From the NCBI GenBank assembly GCA_002021875.1, contig CP018627.1:2108001-2172000 (forward strand): a DNA stretch of 64,000 bases. The letters are read 5' to 3'. Shown here one piece after another: positions 1-8,546 of the stretch. Under the pieces are notes generated by a model, which saw only the letters and a program-made list of their open reading frames with translations, did no database searches and was not told the DNA's origin. Source of the stretch: Streptomyces hygroscopicus. Its GTDB lineage: Bacteria; Actinomycetota; Actinomycetes; Streptomycetales; Streptomycetaceae. Each line of letters begins with the position of its first letter. Position 1 is the stretch's first letter. A program made the translations under genes and the position numbers.

Positions 1-2
1 CC

Positions 3-869
3 GAGGCATGGCTCTCGGCCGAGCGGGTCGTTCTGCTGTCGGTCGTCGAGCACGCCCGCGACCACGGATTCCCGTCCCACGCCTGGCGGTTGGCCGTGAC
101 GCTGGAACTCTTCCTCGACCGGCGCGGCCACTGGCAGGAGCAGACCGCCATCCAGCGCACCGCGCTGGGGGCGGCCCGGGCGCTGTCCGACCGGCTCGGC
201 CAGGCGCACAGCCACCGCACTCTGGGGTTCGCCGAGGGACGGCTGGGCCGGTACGAGGAGGGATGTGGCCACCTGGACCGGGCGCTGGAGCTGTTCACGG
301 AGCTCGGCGAGGCGGGCGGACAGGCCCGCACCCTGCGCTCCCTGGCCTTTCTTTCCAACAGCCAGAGCCGCTACCAGGAGGCGCTGGACCACTACCGGCC
401 CGCGCTCGGCCACTACCGCGCCGCGGCACACCTCAGCGGACAGGCCAGCGTGCTCAACGAGATCGGCTGGACCCATATCCTCCGCGGTGAGTACGAGCAC
501 GCGCTGGCCCACTGCCGTCAGGCCGTCGAACTGCACCGGCGGATCGGCGACTCGGCCGGCGAGGCCGCCGCGCTGGACAGCCTGGGGTACGCGTACCACC
601 ACCTCGGACGGTATGAGCACGCCCTCACCTCGTACCGCCGGGCGCTCGCCATCTACCGCGAGATCAGCGACCGGTACCTGGAGGCCGACACACTGCACCA
701 CCAGGGGGATACCCGGCTGGCCCAGGGCGACCTGGCCACCGCGCTCACCGACTGGCGAGGGGCCCTGGAGATTCTCCAGGAGCTGAACCACCCCGATGCC
801 CGGGTCCTCGACGGCAAACTGGGGCAGTACCGGCAGTCACCGCATCCGGCCTCGGCTCTCAGCGGATGA
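3..869 (+). CDS. C-terminal part of a TPR-domain regulator (AfsR/SARP or NB-ARC type), 5' end outside window
   Basis: The frame is open from the first bases of the window, so the start lies upstream; 288 residues are visible. The visible part is a run of tetratricopeptide helices. A short Trp-containing segment (WLSAERVVLL near the left edge, HAWRLAVTLE soon after) resembles the junction between the NB-ARC ATPase domain and the TPR array of AfsR/SARP-type activators. At least five TPR-like units follow, with recurring Gly-Arg-Tyr-Glu turns (for example LGRYEEG and LGRYEHA). Family knowledge suggests a cytoplasmic transcriptional activator or signal-transducing NTPase. No DNA-binding or P-loop domain is visible here, so which of the two it is cannot be decided. 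Confidence 0.75.
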   Translation, partial: EAWLSAERVVLLSVVEHARDHGFPSHAWRLAVTLELFLDRRGHWQEQTAIQRTALGAARALSDRLGQAHSHRTLGFAEGRLGRYEEGCGHLDRALELFTELGEAGGQARTLRSLAFLSNSQSRYQEALDHYRPALGHYRAAAHLSGQASVLNEIGWTHILRGEYEHALAHCRQAVELHRRIGDSAGEAAALDSLGYAYHHLGRYEHALTSYRRALAIYREISDRYLEADTLHHQGDTRLAQGDLATALTDWRGALEILQELNHPDARVLDGKLGQYRQSPHPASALSG

Positions 870-1178
870 CGGGGCCTGGTGGGCGTGGTCTTCCGCGCTG
901 TCGTATCCACGGCGGGGCGCCTCCGGGTCGTCGGGACGGTGCGCGGCGGGCCGCTCGGGAGCGGCCGGGCACCGGGTTCTCCCTGCCGTACGTACGGGCC
1001 CGGTGAGTTGCTCAGCCGGGCGGGAAAAAACTTCTCAACGCCCCTCCGGATCGCGGCCGCGCAGGGTAGCAGCCGGAAGTGATCTCTGTCCCGGCTTTAT
1101 TCACTGGTGATGAGGTCTCCACGACCGAGCCACACGAGGTACTAGCGTCCGGTGTCACTCCGAACCAAGGAGGGCGCT
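870..1178. other. Intergenic region with weak hairpin and likely promoter of the DUF4142 gene
   Basis: These 309 bases contain no convincing gene; short open frames here lack a ribosome site and family features. A 7-bp hairpin at 949-966 could end the TPR gene. Just before the next gene, TAGCGT at 1143-1148 could be a -10 box, about 30 nt upstream of the start, but no matching -35 box is clear. Nothing else stands out. Confidence 0.4.
949..966 (+). terminator. Possible weak terminator hairpin
   Basis: GGCCGCT and AGCGGCC form a 7-bp stem around a CGGG loop, 80 nt downstream of the TPR gene. There is no U-tract, which is common in Streptomyces terminators. The stem is short, so confidence is low. 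Confidence 0.35.
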
Positions 1179-1820
1179 GTGCCACCAGCAAAGCTCACCA
1201 GACCCATCGCCTCCAGCCGAACCATCGGCACCGGGCTCATCATTGGGGCGCTCGCCGTCACACTGGCGGCTATCCTCATCCCGGTGTCGCTGTTCGGCGA
1301 GAGCAGCGCGGCCCTGCCGCGCAACGGCGTCAAGGACGACGGCGGTGGGACGGTCAGCACCCAGTACGGGCCACTCACGGCCACTGACCGGGACTTTGTC
1401 CGCAAAGTCAGGCTCGCCGGAACGTGGGAGCTCCCCGCCGGGCGGCTCGCCCAGGAGCGGGACGTTCGGGACGCGGTGAAGACCGCAGGTGAGCATCTCA
1501 TCGAGGGACACACCGAACTCGACCGCCGCTCCGAGGAGGTCGGCCGGGCACTCGGGATCCCGCTGCCCAACCAGCCCAATGCACAGCAACAGGGCTGGCT
1601 GAACGAGATGACCAGCGCCGGCAGCAGCGCCCAGTTCGAGCGGGTGTTCGCAAACCGGTTGCGCGCCGCCCACGGCAAGGTGTTCAACCTTGTGGCGCAG
1701 GTGCGAGCCGAGAGCCGCAACTCCATGGTCAGATCTCTGGCCACCAGGGCCAATGCCATCGTTCTCGACCACATCACGGTCCTCGAGGACACCGGGCTTG
1801 TCGACTTCGACACCCTCTAA
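1179..1820 (+). CDS. Secreted/membrane-anchored DUF4142 protein
   Basis: A 213-residue protein. The GTG start is chosen because AAGGAGG lies at 1167-1173 with 5-nt spacing. Residues about 12-35 form one hydrophobic segment (TIGTGLIIGALAVTLAAIL), a signal peptide or anchor. The rest is the helical DUF4142 domain, recognisable by LTATDRDFVRKV, the AGEHLIEGH segment, LPNQPNAQQQG and LDHITVLEDTGLV. DUF4142 proteins are ferritin-like four-helix bundles of unknown function found outside the membrane. The downstream DUF1996 gene begins 20 nt after the stop on the same strand, so the two are probably co-transcribed. Confidence 0.85.
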   Translation: MPPAKLTRPIASSRTIGTGLIIGALAVTLAAILIPVSLFGESSAALPRNGVKDDGGGTVSTQYGPLTATDRDFVRKVRLAGTWELPAGRLAQERDVRDAVKTAGEHLIEGHTELDRRSEEVGRALGIPLPNQPNAQQQGWLNEMTSAGSSAQFERVFANRLRAAHGKVFNLVAQVRAESRNSMVRSLATRANAIVLDHITVLEDTGLVDFDTL

Positions 1821-1840
1821 CGACTAAGTGAAGTGATCTT

Positions 1841-3361
1841 ATGAGGCAACAGACCCACAAACGCGGGCGGTTCACCAATAAGACCGTCGCCATCGTCGCC
1901 GCCCTGGCGCTCGGCGGTGGCGGGGCCGCGATCATCGCCGCCAACGCGTCCGCCCACGGCGACAAGGGCGACTCCGGCCAGAACAACACCGTGGCCGCGA
2001 AGGCGGGGACGATCCAGTGCCCCGATGTGGGGCAGAAGCTGAGTGATGTGCCGGAGAAGGCCAGGCCCAAGGTCGACAAGAACCTGGCCGAGCTGGACAA
2101 CCAGGTGGCCAAGGCCTACCAGCAGATGAACCAGCGGCAGGGTTCGAACGACGCGGTGCTCTCCAAGCTCAACGACCAGCGCTCCCGGACGATGGACAAC
2201 ATCGGCTCGGCCATGGGCGGCGACAACTCTCAGCTCCAGGGCATGACCGACTGCAAGTGGCAGGAGGTCGCCACCCAGAGCGGTCAGCAGCAGGGCGACC
2301 AGCAAGGCGGCGACCAGCAGGGTGGCCAGCAGCAAGGCGGCGACCAGCAAGGTGGTCAGCAGGGCGGTGACCAGCAGGGCGGCGATCAGCAAGGCGGCGA
2401 TCAGCAAGGCGGCGGCGACCAGGGCGGCGAGGGCGCCAACGACGTGCCCGGCAACGCGGGCGGCCAGGCGGGCAACGGCCCCTCGCAGGACGACTTCGTC
2501 GACATCACCAAGGTGCAGCCGAACGTCCAGCAGCCGCCGCAGGCCCAGCAGAACGGCTCCACCGGCACCTTCGCCACGGAGTGCGGCGTCGGCGACCCCG
2601 AGCTGCGCAACAGCGACAACGTGATCGTCGCGCCCGGTGTCGGCAACGGCGCCCACCACACCCACGACTACGTGGGCAACGACAGCAACGACGCCTTCGC
2701 CAACAACCAGACCTTCGAGCAGGGCGGCACCTCCTGCGAGAACCAGGACGACAAGTCGACGTACTACTGGCCCGTGGTCCGCGCCCAGGACGGCAAGGAC
2801 GAGGCGGACGCCAATGACCTCGGCGGCGGCCAGGAGGGCAACGTCGGCACGATCCTGACCCCCACCAGCTCCAAGATCGAGTTCAAGGGCAACGCGCAGA
2901 GCAAGGTCACGGCGATGCCGAAGTTCCTGCGGATCATCACCGGTGACGCCAAGGCGTTCACCAACGGCGACGCCAACGCCAACGCCTCCTGGAGCTGCAC
3001 CGGCTTCGAGGACCGGCAGCTCACCGACAAGTACCCGCTCTGCCCCGAGGGCAGCTCCGTCACCCGGACCTTCGACTTCCAGAGCTGCTGGGACGGCCAG
3101 AACATCGACAGCGCCAACCACCGTGACCACGTGGCCTTCGCGGGCGAGGACGGCTCCTGCCCCAACGGCTTCCAGGCCATCCCCCAGCTGGTGAACACGA
3201 TCACCTACGATGTGCCGGCCAACACCCCGTTCGCCGTGGACGGCTTCCCCGAGCAGTTGCACAAGCCCATCACCGACCACGACGACTTCATCAACGTGAT
3301 GTCGGAGGACCTGATGAACGAGGCGGTGGACTGCATCAACAGCGGCAAGCAGTGCGGCTGA
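1841..3361 (+). CDS. Secreted DUF1996 protein with a Gln/Gly repeat linker
   Basis: A 506-residue protein. It has a signal peptide: basic start ([10 protein letters not shown]), hydrophobic core [19 protein letters not shown], and likely cleavage after NASA. Residues about 40-145 are a helical region that begins with a Cys. Residues about 147-195 are a tandem repeat of (GDQQGG)n and related units, encoded by imperfect DNA repeats at about 2285-2420. The C-terminal 260 residues are a DUF1996 domain, with the hallmark HHTHDYVGN and several paired cysteines that probably form disulfides. The family occurs in Streptomyces and fungi and its role is unknown. The ribosome site is weak (GTGAAGTGA). 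The stop overlaps the next start by one base (TGATG). Confidence 0.88.
   Translation: MRQQTHKRGRFTNKTVAIVAALALGGGGAAIIAANASAHGDKGDSGQNNTVAAKAGTIQCPDVGQKLSDVPEKARPKVDKNLAELDNQVAKAYQQMNQRQGSNDAVLSKLNDQRSRTMDNIGSAMGGDNSQLQGMTDCKWQEVATQSGQQQGDQQGGDQQGGQQQGGDQQGGQQGGDQQGGDQQGGDQQGGGDQGGEGANDVPGNAGGQAGNGPSQDDFVDITKVQPNVQQPPQAQQNGSTGTFATECGVGDPELRNSDNVIVAPGVGNGAHHTHDYVGNDSNDAFANNQTFEQGGTSCENQDDKSTYYWPVVRAQDGKDEADANDLGGGQEGNVGTILTPTSSKIEFKGNAQSKVTAMPKFLRIITGDAKAFTNGDANANASWSCTGFEDRQLTDKYPLCPEGSSVTRTFDFQSCWDGQNIDSANHRDHVAFAGEDGSCPNGFQAIPQLVNTITYDVPANTPFAVDGFPEQLHKPITDHDDFINVMSEDLMNEAVDCINSGKQCG
2285..2420 (+). repeat. Coding tandem repeat for Gly-Asp-Gln-Gln-Gly-Gly units
   Basis: A run of 15- to 24-base units built on GGCGACCAGCAAGGC and close variants. 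It encodes a flexible Gln/Gly/Asp linker in the DUF1996 protein. Synonymous drift between copies (CAG/CAA, GGC/GGT) suggests the repeat is kept at the protein level. Copy number probably varies between strains. Confidence 0.8.
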
Positions 3362-4296
3362 TGGAACACAGTCACCAGGCGCGCGTCGGCCGTTCGGCCG
3401 GCGCGCGCCGCGCTGCCACCGCGCACTTACACGAGGCCGCGGACGACGACGCGGCCACCGGCCCTCCGGCGGCGGGACATCCGGACACCGAGGGGCTCCA
3501 GGGCCGGGGACATACCAACCGCCCGGTCCGCCCGGTCCCGGACCAGGAGCTCACCCGGCGGCTGACGGAGGGTTACCGGTCGGGCAGCAGCAGCCCGGCA
3601 GCGGGCGACCTGCTCTACCGCCGCCACCACGCGGCGACCCTGCGCTACGCCCTGACCTGCTGCCGTGACCCGCATGACGCCGAGGACCTGGCCTCCGAGG
3701 CGTTCTTCCGTACCTTCCAGGCCGTTCGCGCCGGGGGCGGACCCCGGGGTCCCTGGCGGCCGTATCTGCTCACGGTGGTGCGCCATACGGCGACGGAGTG
3801 GAGCGCCGGGGAGCGCCGGGTGCTGCTGACCGCCGACTTCGAGTCCTGGCGGCAGTACGCGTCCACGGCCGATCCCCAGCAGCATCTGGTGGCCCGGGAG
3901 GACCGCCGGTTGCTCATCCGCAGCTTCCGGGGGCTTCCCGAGCGCTGGCAGACCGTGCTGTGGCTGACCCTCGTCGAGGAGGAGTCCCCGCACCGGGTGG
4001 CCGTGGTCCTGGGCATCTCCCCCAGCGGGGTGACCTCGCTGGCCTTCCGGGCCCGGGAGGGGCTGCGCGAGGCGTATCTGCGGGCCCATCTGGAGTCGGC
4101 GCGCGACGACCGGTGCCGGCACTACAGCGGCCTGATCGGCGCCTCGGTGCGCCGCGGCGGGGTGCGCGGCCGGGCGCTCGCGCGCCATCTGGCCGGATGC
4201 GCCTTCTGCTCCCACGCCTACGGCGAACTGCTCGGCCTGAGCGCGGCGATGCGTACGGCCCCGCGTACGGCGGCGCCCGCCGGGGCGCGAGGCTAG
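3361..4296 (+). CDS. ECF-type sigma-70 factor with C-terminal zinc-finger-like tail
   Basis: A 311-residue protein; its ATG overlaps the DUF1996 stop, so translation is coupled. After a disordered N-terminal 60 residues comes sigma region 2 (LLYRRHHAATLRYAL, then DAEDLASEAFFRTFQ), and then region 4 with its helix-turn-helix (LPERWQTVLWLTLVEEES, then VAVVLGISPSGVTSLAFRAR). The last 60 residues carry CRHYSGLIG followed about 30 residues later by HLAGCAFC, an H-x3-C-x2-C arrangement like the zinc-binding motif of ZAS anti-sigma factors. Sigma and an anti-sigma-like module may therefore sit in one chain. Coupling to DUF1996 suggests an envelope role (inference). Confidence 0.85.
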   Translation: MEHSHQARVGRSAGARRAATAHLHEAADDDAATGPPAAGHPDTEGLQGRGHTNRPVRPVPDQELTRRLTEGYRSGSSSPAAGDLLYRRHHAATLRYALTCCRDPHDAEDLASEAFFRTFQAVRAGGGPRGPWRPYLLTVVRHTATEWSAGERRVLLTADFESWRQYASTADPQQHLVAREDRRLLIRSFRGLPERWQTVLWLTLVEEESPHRVAVVLGISPSGVTSLAFRAREGLREAYLRAHLESARDDRCRHYSGLIGASVRRGGVRGRALARHLAGCAFCSHAYGELLGLSAAMRTAPRTAAPAGARG

Positions 4297-4352
4297 GGTC
4301 CCTCCGGCGATCCGCGTCGTCCGCCCGGCGGGCGCCGGATCGGCCCGCGACA

Positions 4353-4392
4353 GCGAGAACCGCCGACCGCGTGAGCGCGGCCGGCGGTTCGC
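4353..4392. terminator. Strong bidirectional terminator hairpin
   Basis: Arms at 4353-4371 and 4376-4392 pair almost fully (AACCGCCG/CGGCGGTT core plus CCGCG/CGCGG) around a TGAG loop. The hairpin lies between the convergent sigma-factor and PucR-type genes and probably serves both. Confidence 0.75.
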
Positions 4393-4402
4393 CTTCTGCG
4401 GG

Positions 4403-5590
4403 TCAGAGTCCGTTGACGCGCGCCTCCCTGGCGATGCCCAGCGGCCGGACACCGGGGGGCGCACCGGCACGGGTCCGGCGGCCGGCCCGGGACGCGTGGC
4501 GCCGTATCCGGTCCATCTGCGCCATCAGCCTGCGGCCGCGCAGCGCCATCTCCAGCTCGAAGCGTATTCGGGGGTCCCGCAGGCCCGGCCCGAAGAGCTT
4601 CTCGATCTGGCGCAGCCGGTAGCGCACGGTCTGCGGATGCACCTTGAGGGCCTTGGCCGCCTCGGGCGCGCCACCGCCCTCCAGCCAGGCCAGCAACGTC
4701 ATCTGCAGCCGCTCGCTCTGCCGGGGGGTCAGCCCGACCAGCGGCTTGAGCCACCGGGCGGCCAGCGCCCGGACCAGCGACTCGTCCTGCAGGAGCAGCA
4801 GCATCGACAGATGGTCGTCGACGAAGAGCACCCGGGCCTCGGGGCCGGGGCGGGCGGGCGCCAGGGTCAGCAGGCGCCGTGCCCACCGCACCGACGAGGA
4901 CGCGTCGTTGAGCGGCACCACATGGCCCACGGCCGCGGTACGGCCGCGCAGCGCGGTCTCCAGTGCCGCCCGGGTGCCGGGCTCGGCGGGCGCTTCGCGC
5001 TCCGGCTCCCGGTCGCCTTCCTGAGTGGCGGCGGTGGCGGTGGTGGCGGTCTCCGCGGTGGGGTGGCCCGGGTCCGCGTCCGGGTCGGGGATCAGCAGGC
5101 ACAGCTCGTCGCCGACCGCGCCGATGAGGGTGTCTCCCAGCACGGCGGCCAGTTGCGGCGCCTCGCCCGGGGTGGGCAGGGCGATGGCCTGCACCGTCTC
5201 GGGGAGCGGCCACCGGGCGGCCCGGGAGAGCTCCATCAAGGTGCGCTCGGAGACCGCCACTTCACCGATGAGGGCCTCGAACAGATCGCGCCGGGCCCGC
5301 TCGGGCGGCACCTCGGCCAGCGCCTCCTCACCGGATGCGGGGGCGGCGGTCTGCTCGCCCGCGCCGTCCTCGCCCGCCTTGCGGTGGCCGAGTGCCGTCA
5401 GGAGAGCCTGCTCGACTCCCCCTCGGACCTTGTCTCGCTCAGAGTCCTCCAGAAGTTCGGCGAATCCCGGAATTCTGTGCCGAAGGTTCTCAACCACCTC
5501 GTCGGCCAGGGACGGGAGTTCATTGCGCAGCACGCGGGTCCACTCGCCACGGGGGCGGGACCAGATGCGGTTCACGAGTTCGCCCATCAT
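4403..5590 (-). CDS. PucR/CdaR-family transcriptional regulator
   Basis: A 395-residue protein. The N-terminal half is a sensory region without recognised motifs, interrupted by an Ala/Thr/Glu-rich linker around residues 170-210. The middle resembles the degenerate GGDEF-like domain of CdaR regulators. Around residue 320 is the PucR C-terminal helix-turn-helix (TLLAWLEGGGAPEAAKALK, then VHPQTVRYRLRQIEKLFG), which is diagnostic. Such proteins are cytoplasmic DNA-binding regulators of metabolic genes. It diverges from the electron-transfer genes starting at 5934 and may control them through the 343-bp region between (inference). The basic C-terminal tail after residue 365 is unusual but short. 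Confidence 0.85.
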   Translation of the reverse strand: MMGELVNRIWSRPRGEWTRVLRNELPSLADEVVENLRHRIPGFAELLEDSERDKVRGGVEQALLTALGHRKAGEDGAGEQTAAPASGEEALAEVPPERARRDLFEALIGEVAVSERTLMELSRAARWPLPETVQAIALPTPGEAPQLAAVLGDTLIGAVGDELCLLIPDPDADPGHPTAETATTATAATQEGDREPEREAPAEPGTRAALETALRGRTAAVGHVVPLNDASSSVRWARRLLTLAPARPGPEARVLFVDDHLSMLLLLQDESLVRALAARWLKPLVGLTPRQSERLQMTLLAWLEGGGAPEAAKALKVHPQTVRYRLRQIEKLFGPGLRDPRIRFELEMALRGRRLMAQMDRIRRHASRAGRRTRAGAPPGVRPLGIAREARVNGL

Positions 5591-5933
5591 TACCTCGTTC
5601 TTGCCGGGGGGAGACCTGGCCGTTGGGGGGTCGGCCAGGTCCGTGGAGGTTGCCTCCGTGACCGGTTCGTCCAGTACCGGTCAGGGAGTCGAGGGTCCTC
5701 CGCTACGTCATAGAGGACCCGGCCCCCTCCCGGTCCCGACACTTTGCCGGATCTTTGCCATTGAAACGACATTGGATCAACCGGGAGCGGCGTGGGCGGG
5801 GTCCGTCCACCAGAAGTTGTCACGTTACGACAAATCTTATGGAGATCACGTGTACTTCCGAGAAGCTGCTGCCCCCAAGACGACTTTGACGTATCTCGTC
5901 ACCCGCGCGAATCCGCGCGATCGGGAGGCTCCA
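5591..5933. promoter_or_regulatory. Divergent promoter region between the PucR gene and the redox cluster
   Basis: This 343-bp gap has no plausible gene. It is AT-richer than its surroundings. TTGTC (5817-5821) and GACAA (5829-5833) form a 5-bp inverted repeat with a 7-nt spacer, a possible operator. TTGACG at 5886-5891 is a good -35 box; GAATCC, 17 nt further on, is a poor -10 box. That would give a roughly 20-nt leader before the ATG at 5934. Confidence 0.45.
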
Positions 5934-6833
5934 ATGTCCATGTCCCAAACGCCGCTCCCCTCCTCGCAGGGGCGTCACGGGGGACGCCGGGCTCGAGGCG
6001 GACGACGGGCCGCTCGCCGGACTCAGCAGCGTGATCCATCCGGGATGGGATGGCCACGCCACATCCGGATCTATGCCATCTTCGGCTCCATCGCGGCGTC
6101 CCTGTATGTGGCGTGGGACGCCGGCGCGTTCTCCAAGACCTTCGCGTTCCTCGACTTCGGCGCGGGTGTGCTCGCGCTGGTCTGTCTGACGTCGGCGGTG
6201 CTGTGGGGGCTCGCCGCGACCGACCAGCTCATCCTGCACACCAGGCAGCGGCTGATGGCCCAGGCCGTCCACCGGGCGGCCGCGGTCGCCGGTCTGCTCT
6301 TCCTGGCCGTTCACATCTGGGTCAAGATCGCGGAGAGCCACACCAACGCCGCGTCCATCGTGCTGCCGTTCGCTGACGCAAATCAGCCGGTGCTGATCGG
6401 GCTCGGCACCATCGCCGGCTATCTCTTCGTGATCGCCGCGGTGACCGGCGCGGTGCGCAGCTCGTTCGCCTCGGCCGGCAACTCCCGCTGGCGGTACCGC
6501 TGGTGGCGGGCGCTGCATGTGGGCGCCTACCCCGCGTGGTGCGCCGCGCTGATCCACGGCCTGAAGGCGGGACGCGCCGCCAAGACCTGGGCCACCTACG
6601 GCTACATCGCCGCCCTGGCCGGTGTGGCCATCGCGCTGTGGCTGCGGCTGGTCGCGCGGCGGCGCCAGGACGTCGACCGGGCGGACGGCATCGAGGTCAG
6701 GAACCCTCCCGCCCGCAGCATGCAGGAGGGCCGGACCCGGCGGGCCGATCCCACCGTGCCGCGCCCCCGTTCGGCCGAGCCCGGCCCGCGTGACAGTAAG
6801 CCGCTCAGTGCCTCTCGCGGGTGGGACCGGTGA
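5934..6833 (+). CDS. Ferric-reductase-like transmembrane cytochrome b protein
   Basis: A 299-residue protein; ATG with GGGAGG 6 nt upstream. An Arg-rich cytoplasmic N-terminus (about 40 residues) precedes six likely membrane helices between residues 42 and 240. Histidines sit within or at the ends of helices in AQAVHRAAA, FLAVHIWVK, RALHVGAYP and AALIHGLKAG. This four-His pattern fits two b-type hemes, as in ferric-reductase-like transmembrane domains. The C-terminal 60 residues are basic and probably cytosolic. The stop overlaps the next start by 4 nt (GTGA), so it is translationally coupled to the NuoF-like protein, its likely electron donor. Heme content is inferred from the His pattern. 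Confidence 0.82.
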   Translation: MSMSQTPLPSSQGRHGGRRARGGRRAARRTQQRDPSGMGWPRHIRIYAIFGSIAASLYVAWDAGAFSKTFAFLDFGAGVLALVCLTSAVLWGLAATDQLILHTRQRLMAQAVHRAAAVAGLLFLAVHIWVKIAESHTNAASIVLPFADANQPVLIGLGTIAGYLFVIAAVTGAVRSSFASAGNSRWRYRWWRALHVGAYPAWCAALIHGLKAGRAAKTWATYGYIAALAGVAIALWLRLVARRRQDVDRADGIEVRNPPARSMQEGRTRRADPTVPRPRSAEPGPRDSKPLSASRGWDR

Positions 6834-8344
6834 TCACGACCAAACCCAGGCTCGCCTGTGTCGATCCGCCCCGGCTGCTGGCCGGGCTCGACGAGGTGTA
6901 CCGGCTCGACCGGGTCGGCCATCTGACCGTTCATGGCACCATGCCCGCCCTCCGGGCGGATGAACTCGTGGCGCTCGCGGAGAACATCGATCTGCGCGGG
7001 CGCGGCGGCGCCGGTTTCCCCTTCGCCACCAAGGTCCAGGCCGTCGTGGAGTCGGCCGGCCGGCGCGAGGGCCGCTGCGCCGTGGTGGTCAATGGCAGCG
7101 AGGGCGAGCCCAGTTGCCTCAAGGACACCGCGCTGCTGCTGCACACCCCGCATCTGGTGATCGACGGCGCCGTGCTGGCCGCCGAGGCGATCGGTGCCGA
7201 GGAGGTCGCCATCGCGGTGCACCGCACGGATGTCGAGGAGTCCGTGGCCGCCGCGATCGCCGAACGCGGCCCCAGCGGGGTCCCGGTGTCGGTGAACCGC
7301 ACCCCGGACCGGTTCGTCGCCGGTGAGGGCGGCGCGGTCATCAACGGCATCAGCGGCGCCCCGGCCATCCCCAACGGCCGGAAGATCCGGACCAGCGACA
7401 GCGGGCTCAGCGGTCTGCCCACCCTGCTGTCCAACACCGAGACCTTCGCCCAGCTCGCGGTGGCGGCGCGGATGGGCGCCCTGCCGTACCGCTCGGTGGG
7501 GCTGCCCACCGAACCGGGCACGACGCTGCTGACGGTCGGTGGCAAGTACGTGATGGAGACGCCCACCGGGGTGCCGCTGACCTACGTCCTGGAGCTGTGC
7601 GGTCTCACCCCCGGCCAGGCGGTGCTGGTGGGCGGCTACCACGGCAAGTGGCTGGACCCCCGGAGCATCAACGCCGCCACGATCTCCCGGGAGTCCATGA
7701 AGAAGTACGGTGCCCGGCTGGGCGCCGGGGCGGTGCTGCCCATCCCCGAGAACACCTGCCCGCTCGGCGAGACCGCGCGGGTGGCGCGCTGGCTGGCCGC
7801 CGAGACGGCCGGTCAGTGCGGGCCCTGCTTCATCGGGCTGCCGGCGCTCGCGGACGCCATCGGCCAGGTGGAGCGCGGCGGCGGCCAGTCCTCGATCGAC
7901 AATGTGCGCGCCTACGTCAATTCGGTGCGGGGGCGAGGGGCCTGCAGCCATCCCGACGGCACCGCCGGTTTCGTGACCACCGCGCTGGACGCGTTCCCCG
8001 AGGAGTTCGAGGCGCATGCGCTCGGCGCCGGCTGCGGACGGCCCACGATGGGCATCCTCCCGCTGCCGGAGGACGCGCTGCCCCTGGCCCTGCCGCCCGC
8101 GCCGCTGAACCCCGCGGCGCGCGACGAGCGGCCCCAGCGGGGGCCGATGGAAAAGCTGCTGGTGGACTGGTCGCTGTGCCAGGGCCACGGGCTGTGCGCG
8201 GACATCCTGCCGCCCGAGGTGCTGACGCTCGGCATCGACGGCTATCCGGCCTCGGCCAAGATGGAGGTGCCCCGGCAGCTACGGGCCCAGGCGGTCCGCG
8301 CGGTCCGCCGCTGCCCCGCCCTGGCGCTGCGGATCGAGGAGTAG
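6830..8344 (+). CDS. NuoF-like FMN/iron-sulfur oxidoreductase fused to a C-terminal ferredoxin
   Basis: A 504-residue cytosolic protein. Residues about 40-200 are the NuoF FMN/NAD domain: GRGGAGFPFATK is the glycine-rich nucleotide loop, and VVNGSEGEPSCLKD matches the flavin-site motif. An SLBB-like segment follows (YVMETPTGVPLTYVLELCG). The 4Fe-4S region has ETAGQCGPCFIG with further Cys at CPLGE and GACSHPDG. The last 65 residues are a small ferredoxin (CQGHGLCADI ... RRCP). NuoF homologues take electrons from NADH; with the preceding membrane protein and the following lipoprotein this suggests a chain from NADH to the cell surface (inference). It is not complex I, as no other nuo genes are nearby. 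GTG at 6821 is an alternative start. Confidence 0.85.
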   Translation: MITTKPRLACVDPPRLLAGLDEVYRLDRVGHLTVHGTMPALRADELVALAENIDLRGRGGAGFPFATKVQAVVESAGRREGRCAVVVNGSEGEPSCLKDTALLLHTPHLVIDGAVLAAEAIGAEEVAIAVHRTDVEESVAAAIAERGPSGVPVSVNRTPDRFVAGEGGAVINGISGAPAIPNGRKIRTSDSGLSGLPTLLSNTETFAQLAVAARMGALPYRSVGLPTEPGTTLLTVGGKYVMETPTGVPLTYVLELCGLTPGQAVLVGGYHGKWLDPRSINAATISRESMKKYGARLGAGAVLPIPENTCPLGETARVARWLAAETAGQCGPCFIGLPALADAIGQVERGGGQSSIDNVRAYVNSVRGRGACSHPDGTAGFVTTALDAFPEEFEAHALGAGCGRPTMGILPLPEDALPLALPPAPLNPAARDERPQRGPMEKLLVDWSLCQGHGLCADILPPEVLTLGIDGYPASAKMEVPRQLRAQAVRAVRRCPALALRIEE

Positions 8345-8378
8345 GCCGCAGAGTGATCCACCGCACCACCCGACACCA

Positions 8379-8403
8379 CGACGGCCGTGCGAAACGGCCG
8401 TCG
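8379..8403 (+). terminator. Terminator hairpin after the NuoF-like gene
   Basis: CGACGGCCGT and ACGGCCGTCG form a perfect 10-bp stem around GCGAA, 35 nt after the stop. The lipoprotein gene downstream therefore probably has its own promoter or is expressed at a different level. Confidence 0.7.
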
Positions 8404-8546
8404 ACTGCTGTGCGCTCAAGGATCCGGCGTTTTTTGCGTCAGGTGACAAATTCGGAAGCCGCTGAGCGCCGGTCCGCATGGGCTCCGTATGGACATGACG
8501 TCGGCGCAATCATCGCCGGACCGATCGAGATTGCAGAGGGATGGTC

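Noticed and set aside
1817..3280. A 487-codon minus-strand frame with hydrophobic [13 protein letters not shown] repeats
   Set aside because: The hydrophobic run is the antisense reading of the GDQQGG repeats; it is not a membrane protein.
6830..8344. NuoF subunit of complex I
   Set aside because: No other nuo genes are present, the protein has an added C-terminal ferredoxin, and it is coupled to a ferric-reductase-like membrane gene.
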